A stretch of DNA of 64,000 nucleotides from Desulfallas thermosapovorans DSM 6562 (GTDB lineage Bacteria; Bacillota; Desulfotomaculia; Desulfotomaculales; Desulfallaceae). Shown piece after piece: positions 35,685 to 45,632 of the stretch. Made by a program: the position numbers and the translations under genes. A model generated the notes under the pieces. The model saw only the letters and a list, made by a program, of their open reading frames with translations. It ran no database searches and was not told the origin of the DNA. The stretch covers positions 1 to 64,000 of the forward strand of contig NZ_VNHM01000001.1 in NCBI RefSeq assembly GCF_008124625.1. Direction: 5' to 3'. Numbering within the stretch: the first letter of the stretch is position 1; each line of letters starts with the position of its first letter.

Positions 35685-36557
35685 ATGTTTTGGCAGCAAC
35701 TGATTAACGGGATCACCCTTGGTTCCACCTATGCACTGATTGCCCTGGGCTATACCATGGTTTATGGTATTATTCAATTGATTAATTTTGCCCACGGTGA
35801 AATTTATATGATCGGAGCTTTTGTGGGCGTAATTGCGGTGGCCGTTTTCAAGTTAAACATTTTTATTGCTCTTTTCATGGCCATGGCTGTATGTATTTTT
35901 ATCGGTGTCACAGTAGAGCGCATCGCATACAGGCCTTTGCGCCGTTCTACCCGGCTGGCGCCGCTTATTTCAGCCATCGGTGTATCAATTTTTTTGCAAA
36001 CTCTAATGACTGTAATGGCTGGACCCCAGGCTATAGGATTTCCCCAGGTGATTGATGATCAGCTTTATCATCTAGGTTCAGTTACGATTTCCAAAGTACA
36101 GCTCATTATTTTAGTTCTAGCCAGCACTATGATGATAGGATTACAGCTTATCGTCAAATACGTCAAGATTGGAAAAGCCATGCGAGCTGCCTCGGAGGAT
36201 TACGACACAGCCAGCCTGATGGGAATTAACGTAAACAGGGTTATATCATTTACTTTTGCCATTGGATCCGCTCTGGCGGCAGCCGGTGGCGTAATGGTAG
36301 GTATGTATTTCAACAGTATACATCCACTCATGGGAGTCATGGCAGGACTAAAAGCATTTTGCGCGGCGGTGTTGGGCGGCATCGGAAGTATCCCTGGTGC
36401 CATGCTGGGCGGCCTGTTTCTAGGCATAGCAGAGGTAACCGGGGTAGCTATCGGATACGGTGGGTACCGCGATGCCATAGCATTCACTTTACTAATACTG
36501 GTATTACTGTTTAAACCCACCGGGATACTCGGGCGGCCCATTCAAAGGAAGGTGTAA
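35685..36557 (+). CDS. livH: Branched-chain amino acid ABC transporter permease LivH
   Basis: Integral membrane permease of 290 residues with about eight hydrophobic segments. Hallmarks: WQQLINGITLGSTYALIALGYTMVYGIIQLINFAHGEIYMIGAF at the N-terminus, ERIAYRPLRRSTRLAPLISAIGVSIFLQ, and the EAA-like loop IGKAMRAASEDYDTASLMGINVNRVISFTFAIGSALAAAGGVM. ATG 35685 after AGGAGG. Forms the channel with LivM. Confidence 0.95.
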   Translation: MFWQQLINGITLGSTYALIALGYTMVYGIIQLINFAHGEIYMIGAFVGVIAVAVFKLNIFIALFMAMAVCIFIGVTVERIAYRPLRRSTRLAPLISAIGVSIFLQTLMTVMAGPQAIGFPQVIDDQLYHLGSVTISKVQLIILVLASTMMIGLQLIVKYVKIGKAMRAASEDYDTASLMGINVNRVISFTFAIGSALAAAGGVMVGMYFNSIHPLMGVMAGLKAFCAAVLGGIGSIPGAMLGGLFLGIAEVTGVAIGYGGYRDAIAFTLLILVLLFKPTGILGRPIQRKV

Positions 36558-36565
36558 CACCAAAA

Positions 36566-37453
36566 GTGGACAGTTTATTAACCAACTTTATAAGCCCGTA
36601 TTATATAAAGATTTTTACACTGGTCGGCATTTATATCATCATCGCACTAGGTCTAAACTTTATCACGGGCGTTACCGGACAACTCTCCTTCGGCCACGCA
36701 GCATTTGTCAGCATCGGCGCCTATACGGCAGCCATACTAACCGCACGGTTGCAGCTACCTTTTTTACCCTCGCTACTGGTGGGTGGTTTATTAGCCGCTA
36801 TGGTGGGAATATTATTGGGCTTTCCCATTTTACGTCTCACCGGAGACTACCTGGGCATTGCCACCCTGGGCTTTGGTGAAATAGTCATTGTTGTCTTTCA
36901 AAACCTTGAAATCACAGGCGGCACCATCGGACTATCGGGCATAGCCAAAGAAACCAACATGACCCTGGTTTTTGCACTTGTTATTTTTACAATTTGGGCT
37001 ATGTACAGGTTGCAAAACTCCCGTTTTGGCAGGGCGTTGATGGCTATCCGGGAAGATGAGATAGCCGCCCATGTCATGGGTATTAATACTACGTCATATA
37101 AAATCCAGGCCTTTGGTATCGGCACCTTTTTTGCCGGTATTGGCGGCGGTTTATACGCACACATGATCCAGTACTTAAATCCCACCGATTTTGGGTTTTC
37201 CCGTTCATTTGAATATCTTACCTTTGTGGTGCTGGGTGGATTGGGCAGCATCCCGGGCACCATACTGGGTACCACCATACTGACGCTGGCACCGGAATTT
37301 TTGCGTTTTGTGGCGGAATATCGCATGATGATCTACGGTGCCCTGATGGTGATAATGATGATTTTTAGACCAAGGGGATTACTGGGCGGGGTAGATTTGG
37401 GCAAAAAGTTCCGTGCCTTTAGCAAGAAAACTTCCCAAAAGCATGCCGGGTAA
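36566..37453 (+). CDS. livM: Branched-chain amino acid ABC transporter permease LivM
   Basis: Second membrane permease, 295 residues. ALGLNFITGVTGQLSFGHAAFVSIGAYTAAIL near residue 28, LRLTGDYLGIATLGFGEIV near 90, and the ATPase-contact loop FGRALMAIREDEIAAHVMGINTTSYKIQAF near 155 are typical. The start is GTG 36566, eight bases after livH ends; no strong ribosome site is seen, so it is probably coupled to livH. Confidence 0.95.
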   Translation: MDSLLTNFISPYYIKIFTLVGIYIIIALGLNFITGVTGQLSFGHAAFVSIGAYTAAILTARLQLPFLPSLLVGGLLAAMVGILLGFPILRLTGDYLGIATLGFGEIVIVVFQNLEITGGTIGLSGIAKETNMTLVFALVIFTIWAMYRLQNSRFGRALMAIREDEIAAHVMGINTTSYKIQAFGIGTFFAGIGGGLYAHMIQYLNPTDFGFSRSFEYLTFVVLGGLGSIPGTILGTTILTLAPEFLRFVAEYRMMIYGALMVIMMIFRPRGLLGGVDLGKKFRAFSKKTSQKHAG

Positions 37454-37480
37454 TGTATTGAAAAACAGGGAGTGTTAATA

Positions 37481-38248
37481 TTGTCTGGGTTGTTGAAAAT
37501 TGATAACGTAACCATTAGTTTTGGCGGCCTTACCGCAGTGGACAGTCTTAACATGACACTTGCGGAAGGTAGTATAAGGGCTTTAATTGGTCCCAACGGT
37601 GCCGGTAAAAGTACCGTTTTTAATTTAATCACGGGTATATACACTCCATCCAAAGGGCAGATTTTTTTTCGGGGACGCTTAATCAACAAACTTCCGCCCC
37701 ATAAAATCACCGGGCTGGGCATTGCCAGAACATTTCAAAATATACGCCTTTTTACTAATTTATCAGTTATTGACAACGTCAAAATTGGCCATCATTGCCG
37801 CTCCAAAGCGAGTTTCATCGACGCCCTGTTGCGCAGCCCCTCCACTAAAAAAGAAGAGGCAGATATTCAAAGGCAGGCCATGGATTGTATAACTTTAATG
37901 GAATTGGCAGACAAGGCTGATGAAATGGCCGGCAATCTTTCTTACGGTGAACAGCGCAGGCTAGAAATTGCCCGGGCACTGGCATCAAATCCATCTTTAC
38001 TGTGCCTTGACGAACCGGCAGCCGGTATGAACCCAATAGAGAAAGAAACACTGGCCAAAATGATAAAAAAAATAAAAAAAATGGGTATCACCATTTTCTT
38101 GGTGGAACATGACATGAAATTTGTCATGAACTTGGCGGAAAGGGTCACTGTGCTGGATTACGGTAAAAAAATCACCAGCGGCACACCGGCGGAGGTACAG
38201 CGTGACCCGGCAGTAATTAAAGCCTACCTGGGAAAGGAAGTCGGATAA
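37481..38248 (+). CDS. livG: Branched-chain amino acid ABC transporter ATPase LivG
   Basis: Cytoplasmic ATPase of 255 residues. Walker A GPNGAGKSTVFNLITG near residue 36, Q-loop TFQNIRLFTNL, signature LSYGEQRRLEIARALA near 146, Walker B LLCLDEPAAGMNP and the LivG-specific FLVEHDMKFVMNLAERVTVLDYGKKI. TTG 37481 was chosen because CAGGGAG at 37466-37472 gives proper spacing; GTG 37472 overlaps it. Works with LivF. Confidence 0.95.
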   Translation: MSGLLKIDNVTISFGGLTAVDSLNMTLAEGSIRALIGPNGAGKSTVFNLITGIYTPSKGQIFFRGRLINKLPPHKITGLGIARTFQNIRLFTNLSVIDNVKIGHHCRSKASFIDALLRSPSTKKEEADIQRQAMDCITLMELADKADEMAGNLSYGEQRRLEIARALASNPSLLCLDEPAAGMNPIEKETLAKMIKKIKKMGITIFLVEHDMKFVMNLAERVTVLDYGKKITSGTPAEVQRDPAVIKAYLGKEVG

Positions 38249-38252
38249 AGAC

Positions 38253-38957
38253 ATGCTCAGCGTAGAAAATTTACATTATTCTTATGGTGCCATCAAGGCA
38301 TTAAATGGTATTTCCTTTAAGGTAGATGAAGGAGAGATCGTCGCTTTAATTGGTGCCAACGGAGCGGGAAAAAGTACAACATTGAGCAATATTTCCGGTA
38401 TTTTACACCCCCAACAAGGATCTATCAAATACCGGGGCACCGATATTAGTAAACTACCCCCGCACAAGGTGGTGGAAGCGGGAATTTCATTAGTGCCCGA
38501 AGGAAGGCGGGTTTTTTCCCGCATGACTGTTTTAGAAAACCTGGAAATGGGTGCTTATATTAGAAAAAGCAAGGCGGAAGTTAATGAATCAATAGAGAAC
38601 GTTTTTACTCGATTCGAAAGGTTAAAAGAAAGAAGAAACCAACTGGCCGGCACGCTGAGCGGTGGAGAGCAGCAAATGCTGGCCATTGGTCGGGCTTTGA
38701 TGTCTAAGCCTAAATTGCTGCTTATGGACGAACCTTCCATGGGGCTAGCTCCCATGCTTGTCCAGGAAATTTTTTCCATTATAAAAGAAATAAATGATTC
38801 CGGAACTACAATTTTACTGGTTGAGCAAAATGCTTATATGGCTTTGTCCGTAGCCCAGCATGCTTATGTTTTGGAAACCGGGGCCATTGCTCTAAGTGGG
38901 ACAGCCGAAGAAATGGCTAATAACCCTGCCGTAAAAAAGGCCTACCTTGGCGAATAA
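38253..38957 (+). CDS. livF: Branched-chain amino acid ABC transporter ATPase LivF
   Basis: Second ATPase, 234 residues: Walker A GANGAGKSTTLSNISG near residue 33, PEGRRVFSRMTVLENLEMGAY near 81, signature LSGGEQQMLAIGRALM near 131, Walker B LLLMDEPSMGLAP, and the LivF ending VEQNAYMALSVAQHAYVLETG. ATG 38253 is four bases after livG. A terminator follows, closing a complete livKHMGF operon. Confidence 0.95.
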   Translation: MLSVENLHYSYGAIKALNGISFKVDEGEIVALIGANGAGKSTTLSNISGILHPQQGSIKYRGTDISKLPPHKVVEAGISLVPEGRRVFSRMTVLENLEMGAYIRKSKAEVNESIENVFTRFERLKERRNQLAGTLSGGEQQMLAIGRALMSKPKLLLMDEPSMGLAPMLVQEIFSIIKEINDSGTTILLVEQNAYMALSVAQHAYVLETGAIALSGTAEEMANNPAVKKAYLGE

Positions 38958-39036
38958 ACCAATCCAGAGATTAATTTAATGTAAATGCAATTGCCGTCAA
39001 GTTTATATCAAATCAATATAGCTAATGAAATTAAGC

Positions 39037-39061
39037 AGCTGCTGTCATACGCAGCTTTTTT
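39037..39061 (+). terminator. Terminator after livF
   Basis: AGCTGC, loop of 8, GCAGCT followed by TTTTTT. Confidence 0.8.
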
Positions 39062-39133
39062 TGACTAGAACAAAAATTATCTTAGTATAAACTTGTATAA
39101 CCGGTCTTAATTTTACAATATTGCCACAACGGT

Positions 39134-39162
39134 TTGACATTATTGTAAAATTAAGATATTAT
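39134..39162 (+). promoter_or_regulatory. Sigma-A-type promoter for trxB
   Basis: TTGACA (39134-39139), 17-base spacer, TATTAT (39157-39162), 33 bases before the ATG. Confidence 0.65.
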
Positions 39163-39195
39163 ACTTAGGTAATTTACCATTACGGAGGCAATAAA

Positions 39196-40122
39196 ATGAA
39201 TTTATATGATGTAACCATCATCGGCGGCGGTCCGGCCGGATTGGCTGCAGGGATATATGCTGCGAGAGCGGCTTTAAAAACAGTGTTACTGGAGAAAGGT
39301 ATGCCCGGTGGCTTGGCCGCCAGCACCGAGTTTATTGAAAATTACCCGGGATTTGCCGAAGGCATAAGTGGCCCGGAACTAATGATGCAAATGGATGCCC
39401 AAGCACGCCGCGTCGGTCTTGAGGTAAAATCAGCCACAGCCGAAGCCATAAAAACCGTTGAAGATTATTTTTCAGTTAAAACGGACGAAGAAGTTATTAA
39501 TACAAAAACTATTATCCTGGCTACAGGTGCCCAGCCGCAAAAGTTAAATATTCCAGGAGAAGAAGAGTTTCATGGCCGCGGTGTTTCCTATTGCGCCACC
39601 TGCGATGGCGCTTTCTTCAGGGACAAGCAGGTAGCCGTGGTTGGCGGCGGTGACGCTGCGGTGGAAGAAGCCATCTATCTAACTAAATTTGTCAACAAAG
39701 TACACATTATACATCGCCGGGGCGAACTGAGAGCTACAAAAATCCTCCAAAAACGGGCTATGGAAAATGAAAAAATTATATTTCACTGGCATAGTGTAGT
39801 GGAGAAAATTTCAGGTGAGGCAACTGTCCAGGAGATCATCATCAAAGATGTTCGCAATGGAGAGACCAGGCCATTGGCGGTGGACGGTATTTTTATGTAT
39901 GTAGGTAACCGTCCTGTATCTGATTTGGTATCCGGGTTGATTAAAGTTGATGAACGTGGCTATATTATCACGGATGAAAATATGCACACCTCCCACCCGG
40001 GTATTTTTGCTGCCGGGGATGTTAGACAAAAACTGCTTCGCCAGGTGGTCACCGCTGTGGCCGATGGGGCCATAGCAGCGGTAGCAGCGGAAAAATATAT
40101 TGAAGGTTCTAAAAAAAGATAG
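39196..40122 (+). CDS. trxB: Thioredoxin-disulfide reductase
   Basis: FAD enzyme of 308 residues that reduces thioredoxin or a related small redox protein. FAD motif IIGGGPAGLAAGIYAARA near residue 8, redox-active CATC in GVSYCATCDGAFFRDK near 134, nucleotide-binding VAVVGGGDAAVEEAIYL near 150 and GIFAAGDVRQK near 275. The nucleotide site has HRRGELRATK, compatible with NADPH. No thioredoxin gene is adjacent. ATG 39196 follows GGAGG. Confidence 0.94.
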   Translation: MNLYDVTIIGGGPAGLAAGIYAARAALKTVLLEKGMPGGLAASTEFIENYPGFAEGISGPELMMQMDAQARRVGLEVKSATAEAIKTVEDYFSVKTDEEVINTKTIILATGAQPQKLNIPGEEEFHGRGVSYCATCDGAFFRDKQVAVVGGGDAAVEEAIYLTKFVNKVHIIHRRGELRATKILQKRAMENEKIIFHWHSVVEKISGEATVQEIIIKDVRNGETRPLAVDGIFMYVGNRPVSDLVSGLIKVDERGYIITDENMHTSHPGIFAAGDVRQKLLRQVVTAVADGAIAAVAAEKYIEGSKKR

Positions 40123-40422
40123 CTGTATCCATGATACAGCGGAGAAAGGGAGAGGAGATTAGGTTATTAACGATATTAATTTGATTAAAAATATTTTATT
40201 TATAAATACCAGAAAGGAAAATGATTATTTCTTTAATGGTTAAAATTAAGGCGCAAACGGAAAAATACAATATAAATCAGGTGATTAAGCCCTCCCGGGT
40301 TTCAGGGGGGCTTTTCAATTAAAAATTTAGATAATTCAAACAGGATTTTGACCATTTGCCGGAGAAAATTGCAATAAGATATATATAAAAACATGTTACG
40401 CAAATCAAGGAGGTACTAATCT
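40123..40422. other. Intergenic region between trxB and the MeaB-type gene
   Basis: A short hairpin GCTGTATC-CAT-GATACAGC overlaps the trxB stop (about 40123-40140). A stronger terminator lies at 40287-40314. A 33-codon frame from ATG 40221 runs through that terminator and is not credible. Nothing else was seen. Confidence 0.5.
40287..40314 (+). terminator. Rho-independent terminator
   Basis: AAGCCCTCCC, loop, GGGGGGCTTTT; about 165 bases after trxB and 110 before the next gene. Confidence 0.8.
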
Positions 40423-41397
40423 ATGCAAGAGTTGATAGATAGATTTAACGCTGGAGAAACCCGTGCACTGGCCCGTCTCATCTCATTACTGGAAAACGAG
40501 TCTGACGAACATGAATTGATTTTAAAGGAGCTTTTCCCGCGCACCGGACAGGCTTACGTTATAGGCTTCACCGGTTCGCCGGGGGCAGGTAAAAGTTCAT
40601 TGGTGGACCAGGTGGTCAAAGAACTGCGCAAGAAAGGAAACACTGTGGGTATTATCGCCGTCGACCCCACCAGTCCCTTTACCGGTGGCGCCTTGCTGGG
40701 TGATCGGATTAGAATGCAACAGCACGCGCTGGATAAAGGTGTTTTTATCCGGAGTATGGGCACTAGGGGCAGCCTCGGCGGGTTATCCAAAACAACCAAA
40801 GATGTGGTTAAAGCCATGGACGCCTTCGGTTTTGACTGGATCATTATTGAAACAGTGGGAGTAGGGCAGGCGGAACTGGATATCATGCATGTGGCAGATA
40901 GCACAGTTGTGGTATTAACCCCAGGAGCGGGGGATGCCATCCAAACCATCAAAGCCGGTATTATGGAAATTGCTGATGTGTTCGCCATAAACAAAAGTGA
41001 CCTGCCCGGCGCTGACAAAATTGCCACCGAGGTTGAAATTATGCTTGACCAACAGCGTGCCGGTATCACTTGGCGGCCACCTGTTAAATTATGCTCAAGC
41101 CTTACCGGTACAGGTATTGCTGAATTGGTGCAAGCAATAGAAAAGCACCGCCAGAACCAATTGCATGGTACGAATAATTCACTGGAGTTAAAACGTCAGG
41201 AGCGCAGGCGGTCGGAAACCCTTGATATTGTCAATTACAAATGGCAGCAAAGGGTTTTGCAACAACTGCATTTGCCGGGTCGAGTCAATGAACTGCTGGA
41301 TAAAGTGGCCCATAAAGAAATGGACCATTATACCGCAGCCTATGCTATTTTAGAATACATGGCCGCAAACCAAGTTGTAACTAATACCGATAAATAA
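40423..41397 (+). CDS. meaB: MeaB/ArgK-type GTPase (B12-enzyme chaperone)
   Basis: G3E-family GTPase that guards and reloads adenosylcobalamin in methylmalonyl-CoA mutase-type enzymes. 324 residues. Walker A GFTGSPGAGKSSLVDQV near residue 46, VDPTSPFTGGALLGDRIRMQ near 83, FIRSMGTRGSLGGLS near 108, IIETVGVGQAELD near 142 and the GTP-specificity NKSDLPGA near 191. No mutase gene is in the window, so its client is unknown; a mutase elsewhere is the simplest explanation. The next small gene follows after about 55 bp. Confidence 0.9.
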   Translation: MQELIDRFNAGETRALARLISLLENESDEHELILKELFPRTGQAYVIGFTGSPGAGKSSLVDQVVKELRKKGNTVGIIAVDPTSPFTGGALLGDRIRMQQHALDKGVFIRSMGTRGSLGGLSKTTKDVVKAMDAFGFDWIIIETVGVGQAELDIMHVADSTVVVLTPGAGDAIQTIKAGIMEIADVFAINKSDLPGADKIATEVEIMLDQQRAGITWRPPVKLCSSLTGTGIAELVQAIEKHRQNQLHGTNNSLELKRQERRRSETLDIVNYKWQQRVLQQLHLPGRVNELLDKVAHKEMDHYTAAYAILEYMAANQVVTNTDK

Positions 41398-41452
41398 ATT
41401 TTGCGCCAAACATCATCTGGATAATTTTTTTATATATAACATGGAGAAAACT

Positions 41453-41734
41453 ATGAATGATAATAAAATACACACGGTAGAAATTAAGTCTACCGGAGAT
41501 AAATATTCGCAAGCGGAAACCGTATACGCCCATTTACAGCAACTGGTAGTTCAACTACAAAAAAATATGGAACTAAATTCCACCGGTAATAATTATGCGG
41601 CCTATTTGCACGGCCAGATTTATGGTATTGCCTTAACCCTTCGTTTACTATACCCGGGGCCGGGCAACTGGGGAGAAAAGGCTGCCCTGCTTATCAGACC
41701 GGTACTTACCGAACATCGTTGCGATTGCCAGTAA
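41453..41734 (+). CDS. Small hypothetical protein
   Basis: 93 residues, soluble, with no recognised motif (NDNKIHTVEIKSTGDKYSQAETVYAHLQQLV...). ATG 41453 has GGAG six bases upstream; ATG 41441 lacks one. It ends in TEHRCDCQ. It may be co-transcribed with the GTPase upstream. I do not recognise the family. Confidence 0.6.
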   Translation: MNDNKIHTVEIKSTGDKYSQAETVYAHLQQLVVQLQKNMELNSTGNNYAAYLHGQIYGIALTLRLLYPGPGNWGEKAALLIRPVLTEHRCDCQ

Positions 41735-41801
41735 AAGCAGGCAGCCAAACCTGTGAAAATACACATCTACACATTACAGCGGAGGATTTTATTTTTTATA
41801 G

Positions 41802-42656
41802 CTAAACCGGGAGAATTACCTCATCGGGGATATAAACATACTGTATAAATGTTTCGTTACTTCCTTTAACCAACCTGCCCCACCGAACGTAAACGGGGAG
41901 GTTGGTTATTATTTTCAGGCCGGTAGTATATACCAGCACCGGAACACCGTAATCCCCGGTCAACCGCGTAATTTTGGCATGGTCTGTCCAATGCTGCAGC
42001 AGGTTTACGGCCTCTTTTAATGTATCCCCCACATGTAAATATAACACCCTTTGCTTTATCGTTCCTTCCACTTGCCCCTCTTGTTTATATAAATAATTCG
42101 CGATAGATGAAACCGCCTCGCTGGATACACCTTGCATATTTACATCGATGCACATAATCATTACTTCGTTATCCCCGCCCCGGGCTATAAAGGCGTTCAC
42201 TGGAGCTGCACTACCATGAAAAGGCAGACCGTCCAACCCATTTAGCCCGGTAAAATCAATGTTATACCCTTTTAGAGCATAACCGGATGCTATAGCCATT
42301 TGTTGCATGGCTATCAGCGAGAGCTTGGGGTCCTTTAAGGCATCGATTATGCCATCAAAGCCAATATTATCTTTTAATACCTTAATATCAGCTGCCATGG
42401 CTGCTGCTGATAACGAGTACGGCCCGGGCAAGCCCCCCCCTGCTATCTCCATGCCAATGGTTTCCTCTCTGGCTTTATACCACGTTTTTCCAACATGGGC
42501 AATCCCAAGTGCTTTAAAATCGATATTTCTCCCGAACCCCCCGTGGCTATAACTGCCATCTTTTATTATTTTTAAATTCTCCTCAAGCCAATCTTTCCCC
42601 AGTACTAATTCCAATAAATCAAGGGCTTCTAATAGATTTATTTTTTGACTTGACAC
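41802..42656 (-). CDS. Hypothetical protein, possibly lyase-like regulatory domain
   Basis: 284 residues, soluble. The first part (SQKINLLEALDLLELVLGKDWLEENLKII) is helical; the middle has GGFGRNIDFKALGIAHVGKTWYKAREETIGMEIAGGGLPGPYSLSAAAMAADIKVLKDN. I do not recognise a family. GTG 42656 follows GGGGAGATG; the longer reading to 42758 overlaps the promoter region of the divergent helicase gene and starts with a non-conserved hydrophobic stretch, so it was not used. Confidence 0.65.
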   Translation of the reverse strand: MSSQKINLLEALDLLELVLGKDWLEENLKIIKDGSYSHGGFGRNIDFKALGIAHVGKTWYKAREETIGMEIAGGGLPGPYSLSAAAMAADIKVLKDNIGFDGIIDALKDPKLSLIAMQQMAIASGYALKGYNIDFTGLNGLDGLPFHGSAAPVNAFIARGGDNEVMIMCIDVNMQGVSSEAVSSIANYLYKQEGQVEGTIKQRVLYLHVGDTLKEAVNLLQHWTDHAKITRLTGDYGVPVLVYTTGLKIITNLPVYVRWGRLVKGSNETFIQYVYIPDEVILPV

Positions 42657-42742
42657 ATAATCATCTCCCCGGTTTTTATAAGTTATTGTGCAGGATAAAA
42701 CAAGTGCGGCAAGAATACTTGTAATGCAAGATACTCGTTGTT

Positions 42743-45553
42743 GTGGGATGTGAAACATTGTTGAATTTTATAGCCTGTGACCTGGAAACCACAGGGCTCG
42801 ACCCTGCAAATGATAAGATAATTGAAATAGCCATGGTAAAAGTGGTTAACGGAAAAATTGTAGACACCTTTAACACGCTGGTGAATCCCCAGTGTAAAAT
42901 ACCGCTAAAAATAAAGAGATTAACCGGTATAGAGGATAAACATTTAGCAACCAGTCCAACCATGGAACAAGTGGCTCCCAGTGTGTACAATTTTATGGAA
43001 CAATGCCCGCTGGTGGGACATAATATCGATTTTGACCGTTCCTTTTTAACGGCCAACCTGGGCCAACTACCATTTACCCAAAACGTGGACACTTTGGAAT
43101 TTGCCCGGCTAATACTGCCCGGTTTACCCAGTTACAGTCTGGCTAATCTGGTACAATTCCTTCAACTGCAGCAAAAACCCCTACACCGGGCACTTGATGA
43201 TGCGCTGGCGGCCACTGACCTGTTCTTTGCACTCAAGAAGAAAACCGAGGCCTTGCCACGTGACGTATTGCTGCAATTGTTACCACTGTTACAGTACGGC
43301 CACTCCACATTGGCACACATCTTTGAATCTATTATAAAGGATAAAATAAAAATAATCCCAGATGGGAAAATCACTAAAGGTATACCCTTTAAAGAACCGG
43401 TTATTATTGAACAGAACACCGGGCACATTACTCCAGAAATACATAATCAAAACCATTTTCAGATCGAGCACTTGCTAGGTCCCCAAAGCCCACTGGTACA
43501 GCTCTTACCCAACTATCAACATCGCAATGAACAAGTTAAAATGGCTCGAGCCGTCGCCCGGTCCCTGGAGGAGCAGAAGATTTTATTGGTGGAGGCAGGT
43601 ACTGGTACCGGTAAATCCATTGCTTACCTCCTGCCAACATTACTCTGGGCGATAAAGCATGACCAGCGGGCAGTGATTGCCACCAACACCATTACCCTGC
43701 AAGAACAAATTTGGCATAAAGATATTCCGTTGTTAAAAAATATGCTTAAACTACCCTTTCAAGCAGCACTACTGAAAGGACGATCTAATTATATCTGTTT
43801 GCGCCGTTTTATAAATTTAATAACCCACCCGGCAAATGTGACCGCCAATGAGGCTACACTATTGGCCCGTATTTTTACCTGGTTGCAGTATACTGATACT
43901 GGCGATAAATCTGAATTAAACCTGTTCGGTCAGGATAATGATACCTGGCAGCAGCTATGCTCGGAGCGCGATACCTGCCTGGGCGGTTCCTGTCGCTGGT
44001 TTACCCGTTATTGTTTTGTTACCAGAGCCCGGCGAAACGCGGAAAACGCCCACCTGGTTATTATAAACCATTCACTGCTTTTCGCCGACATTGTTTCCGA
44101 AATTAGCATATTACCGGAGCACGGAGCGGTAATAATGGACGAAGCACACAATATCGAGGAAACCGCAGCCAAACATATGGGTAAAAATATTTCCCTGGCG
44201 GATTTATTGCAGTGGCTGGCCATAACAAGTAAAAGCATTAAAAAGTTTAATGAGCTGGCACCGCCCCAGGATGGCCACCGCTGGCTTGAAGCCGTTAAAA
44301 AGGCAGAAGAGGCAAAATATCAATTACAGCACAGCATTAATACTTTTTTTTACCTTTTTATTAAAACTATCCATAAGCATAATCCAAACCAGGGTTATTA
44401 CCAGATAAGGGTAAGGTTACACCAGGAAAATAGCATACTTGCAGATACCGAGGCCGAATATCAGAACATGATTTTCCATATGCGTAATTATTTGTCCTGT
44501 TTAAAATTACTGGCCAACTGGTTGGAGATATGGGCAGTGACCAACAATGCTTGGGAAGAGAAACTGCAGGATATTAATATCAGTTATACGGCGGGCAACG
44601 GGTATTTGGCCGATCTTGAATTCATCTTAAAATCGCCGGAGGAAAATTATGTTTGTTGGGTCGAAGCACCCAACTCCGGCGCACCGCTAGATAAAAATAA
44701 CTACCATTGTACATTACACGCTACACCCATAGATATCAGTGCAATACTTCATGAACATTTTTTTAATAAACCTAAAACTGTTGTACTTACTTCCGCAACT
44801 CTTGCAGTTAATAATAGCTTTGACCATTTTATACAACAATGTGGATTAAACCGTATGCCCGATAATGCACTGCAACGGATCATTGTCCAATCACCGTTTA
44901 ACTATGAACAACAATGTTTGCTTTGCATAGCTGACAATTTACCCGAAAACAATACCCGGGACTATATGAAAATTTTAACAGATACCATTTATAAACTGAC
45001 CATTGCCACGGAAGGCAGAACGCTGGTGCTGTTTACTTCACATAAACTATTACGGGAAACATACCATAGAATTAAATCACTTTTAGACGAAGCGGATATA
45101 TGTGTTTTGGGACAGGGGTTAGATGGTAGTCGTTCCAAATTAGTTAATGAATTCTATCAAAACAAACGTAGCGTTCTATTTGGAGCCCTCAGTTTTTGGG
45201 AGGGTATAGACATACCGGGTGATGCTCTGGTTAATGTGATAATTGTCAAACTGCCCTTTGCCCCACCTGATGACCCGGTACTGGAAGCACGAAACGAAAA
45301 AGTGGCTGCACAAGGACACAATAGTTTCTATAGCATAAGTCTGCCCAACGCTGTTATTCGTTTTAAACAGGGATTCGGAAGGTTAATTAGAAGTGAACAG
45401 GACCGGGGAGTGGTAATCGTCCTGGATAAGCGCATTATAAAAAAAAGATACGGGCAAATTTTTTTAAATTCTTTACCCGTTAAATCTTATATGAGCGGTG
45501 ATATCGATGAAATCAAGCATAAATTAATCAACTGGCTTGGATTAAACTGTTAA
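42743..45553 (+). CDS. dinG: DnaQ-type exonuclease fused to DinG-type helicase
   Basis: A 936-residue fusion. Residues about 8-170 are a DEDD 3'-5' exonuclease (FIACDLETTGLDPANDKIIEIA; HNIDFDRSFL; HRALDDALAATDLF). From about 260 an XPD/DinG superfamily-2 helicase follows: VEAGTGTGKSIAYLLPT (Walker A), an iron-sulfur cysteine set CSERDTCLGGSCRWFTRYC near 413, DEAHNIEE box near 470, and late motifs SFWEGIDIPGD and VIRFKQGFGRLIRS. The architecture is that of Gram-positive DinG. Function in DNA repair or R-loop removal is likely. The exact start among GTG 42743 and TTG 42758/42761 is uncertain. Confidence 0.92.
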   Translation: MGCETLLNFIACDLETTGLDPANDKIIEIAMVKVVNGKIVDTFNTLVNPQCKIPLKIKRLTGIEDKHLATSPTMEQVAPSVYNFMEQCPLVGHNIDFDRSFLTANLGQLPFTQNVDTLEFARLILPGLPSYSLANLVQFLQLQQKPLHRALDDALAATDLFFALKKKTEALPRDVLLQLLPLLQYGHSTLAHIFESIIKDKIKIIPDGKITKGIPFKEPVIIEQNTGHITPEIHNQNHFQIEHLLGPQSPLVQLLPNYQHRNEQVKMARAVARSLEEQKILLVEAGTGTGKSIAYLLPTLLWAIKHDQRAVIATNTITLQEQIWHKDIPLLKNMLKLPFQAALLKGRSNYICLRRFINLITHPANVTANEATLLARIFTWLQYTDTGDKSELNLFGQDNDTWQQLCSERDTCLGGSCRWFTRYCFVTRARRNAENAHLVIINHSLLFADIVSEISILPEHGAVIMDEAHNIEETAAKHMGKNISLADLLQWLAITSKSIKKFNELAPPQDGHRWLEAVKKAEEAKYQLQHSINTFFYLFIKTIHKHNPNQGYYQIRVRLHQENSILADTEAEYQNMIFHMRNYLSCLKLLANWLEIWAVTNNAWEEKLQDINISYTAGNGYLADLEFILKSPEENYVCWVEAPNSGAPLDKNNYHCTLHATPIDISAILHEHFFNKPKTVVLTSATLAVNNSFDHFIQQCGLNRMPDNALQRIIVQSPFNYEQQCLLCIADNLPENNTRDYMKILTDTIYKLTIATEGRTLVLFTSHKLLRETYHRIKSLLDEADICVLGQGLDGSRSKLVNEFYQNKRSVLFGALSFWEGIDIPGDALVNVIIVKLPFAPPDDPVLEARNEKVAAQGHNSFYSISLPNAVIRFKQGFGRLIRSEQDRGVVIVLDKRIIKKRYGQIFLNSLPVKSYMSGDIDEIKHKLINWLGLNC

Positions 45554-45632
45554 TTATTGCACTGCACATCAGGGATACCTTTCAAATATTATTAATATAG
45601 ATAATAATAACCGGTGAAGGAGAGTGAATGTA

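Noticed and set aside
40221-40322. 33-codon frame between trxB and meaB
   Set aside because: Its last third is the terminator hairpin at 40287-40314.
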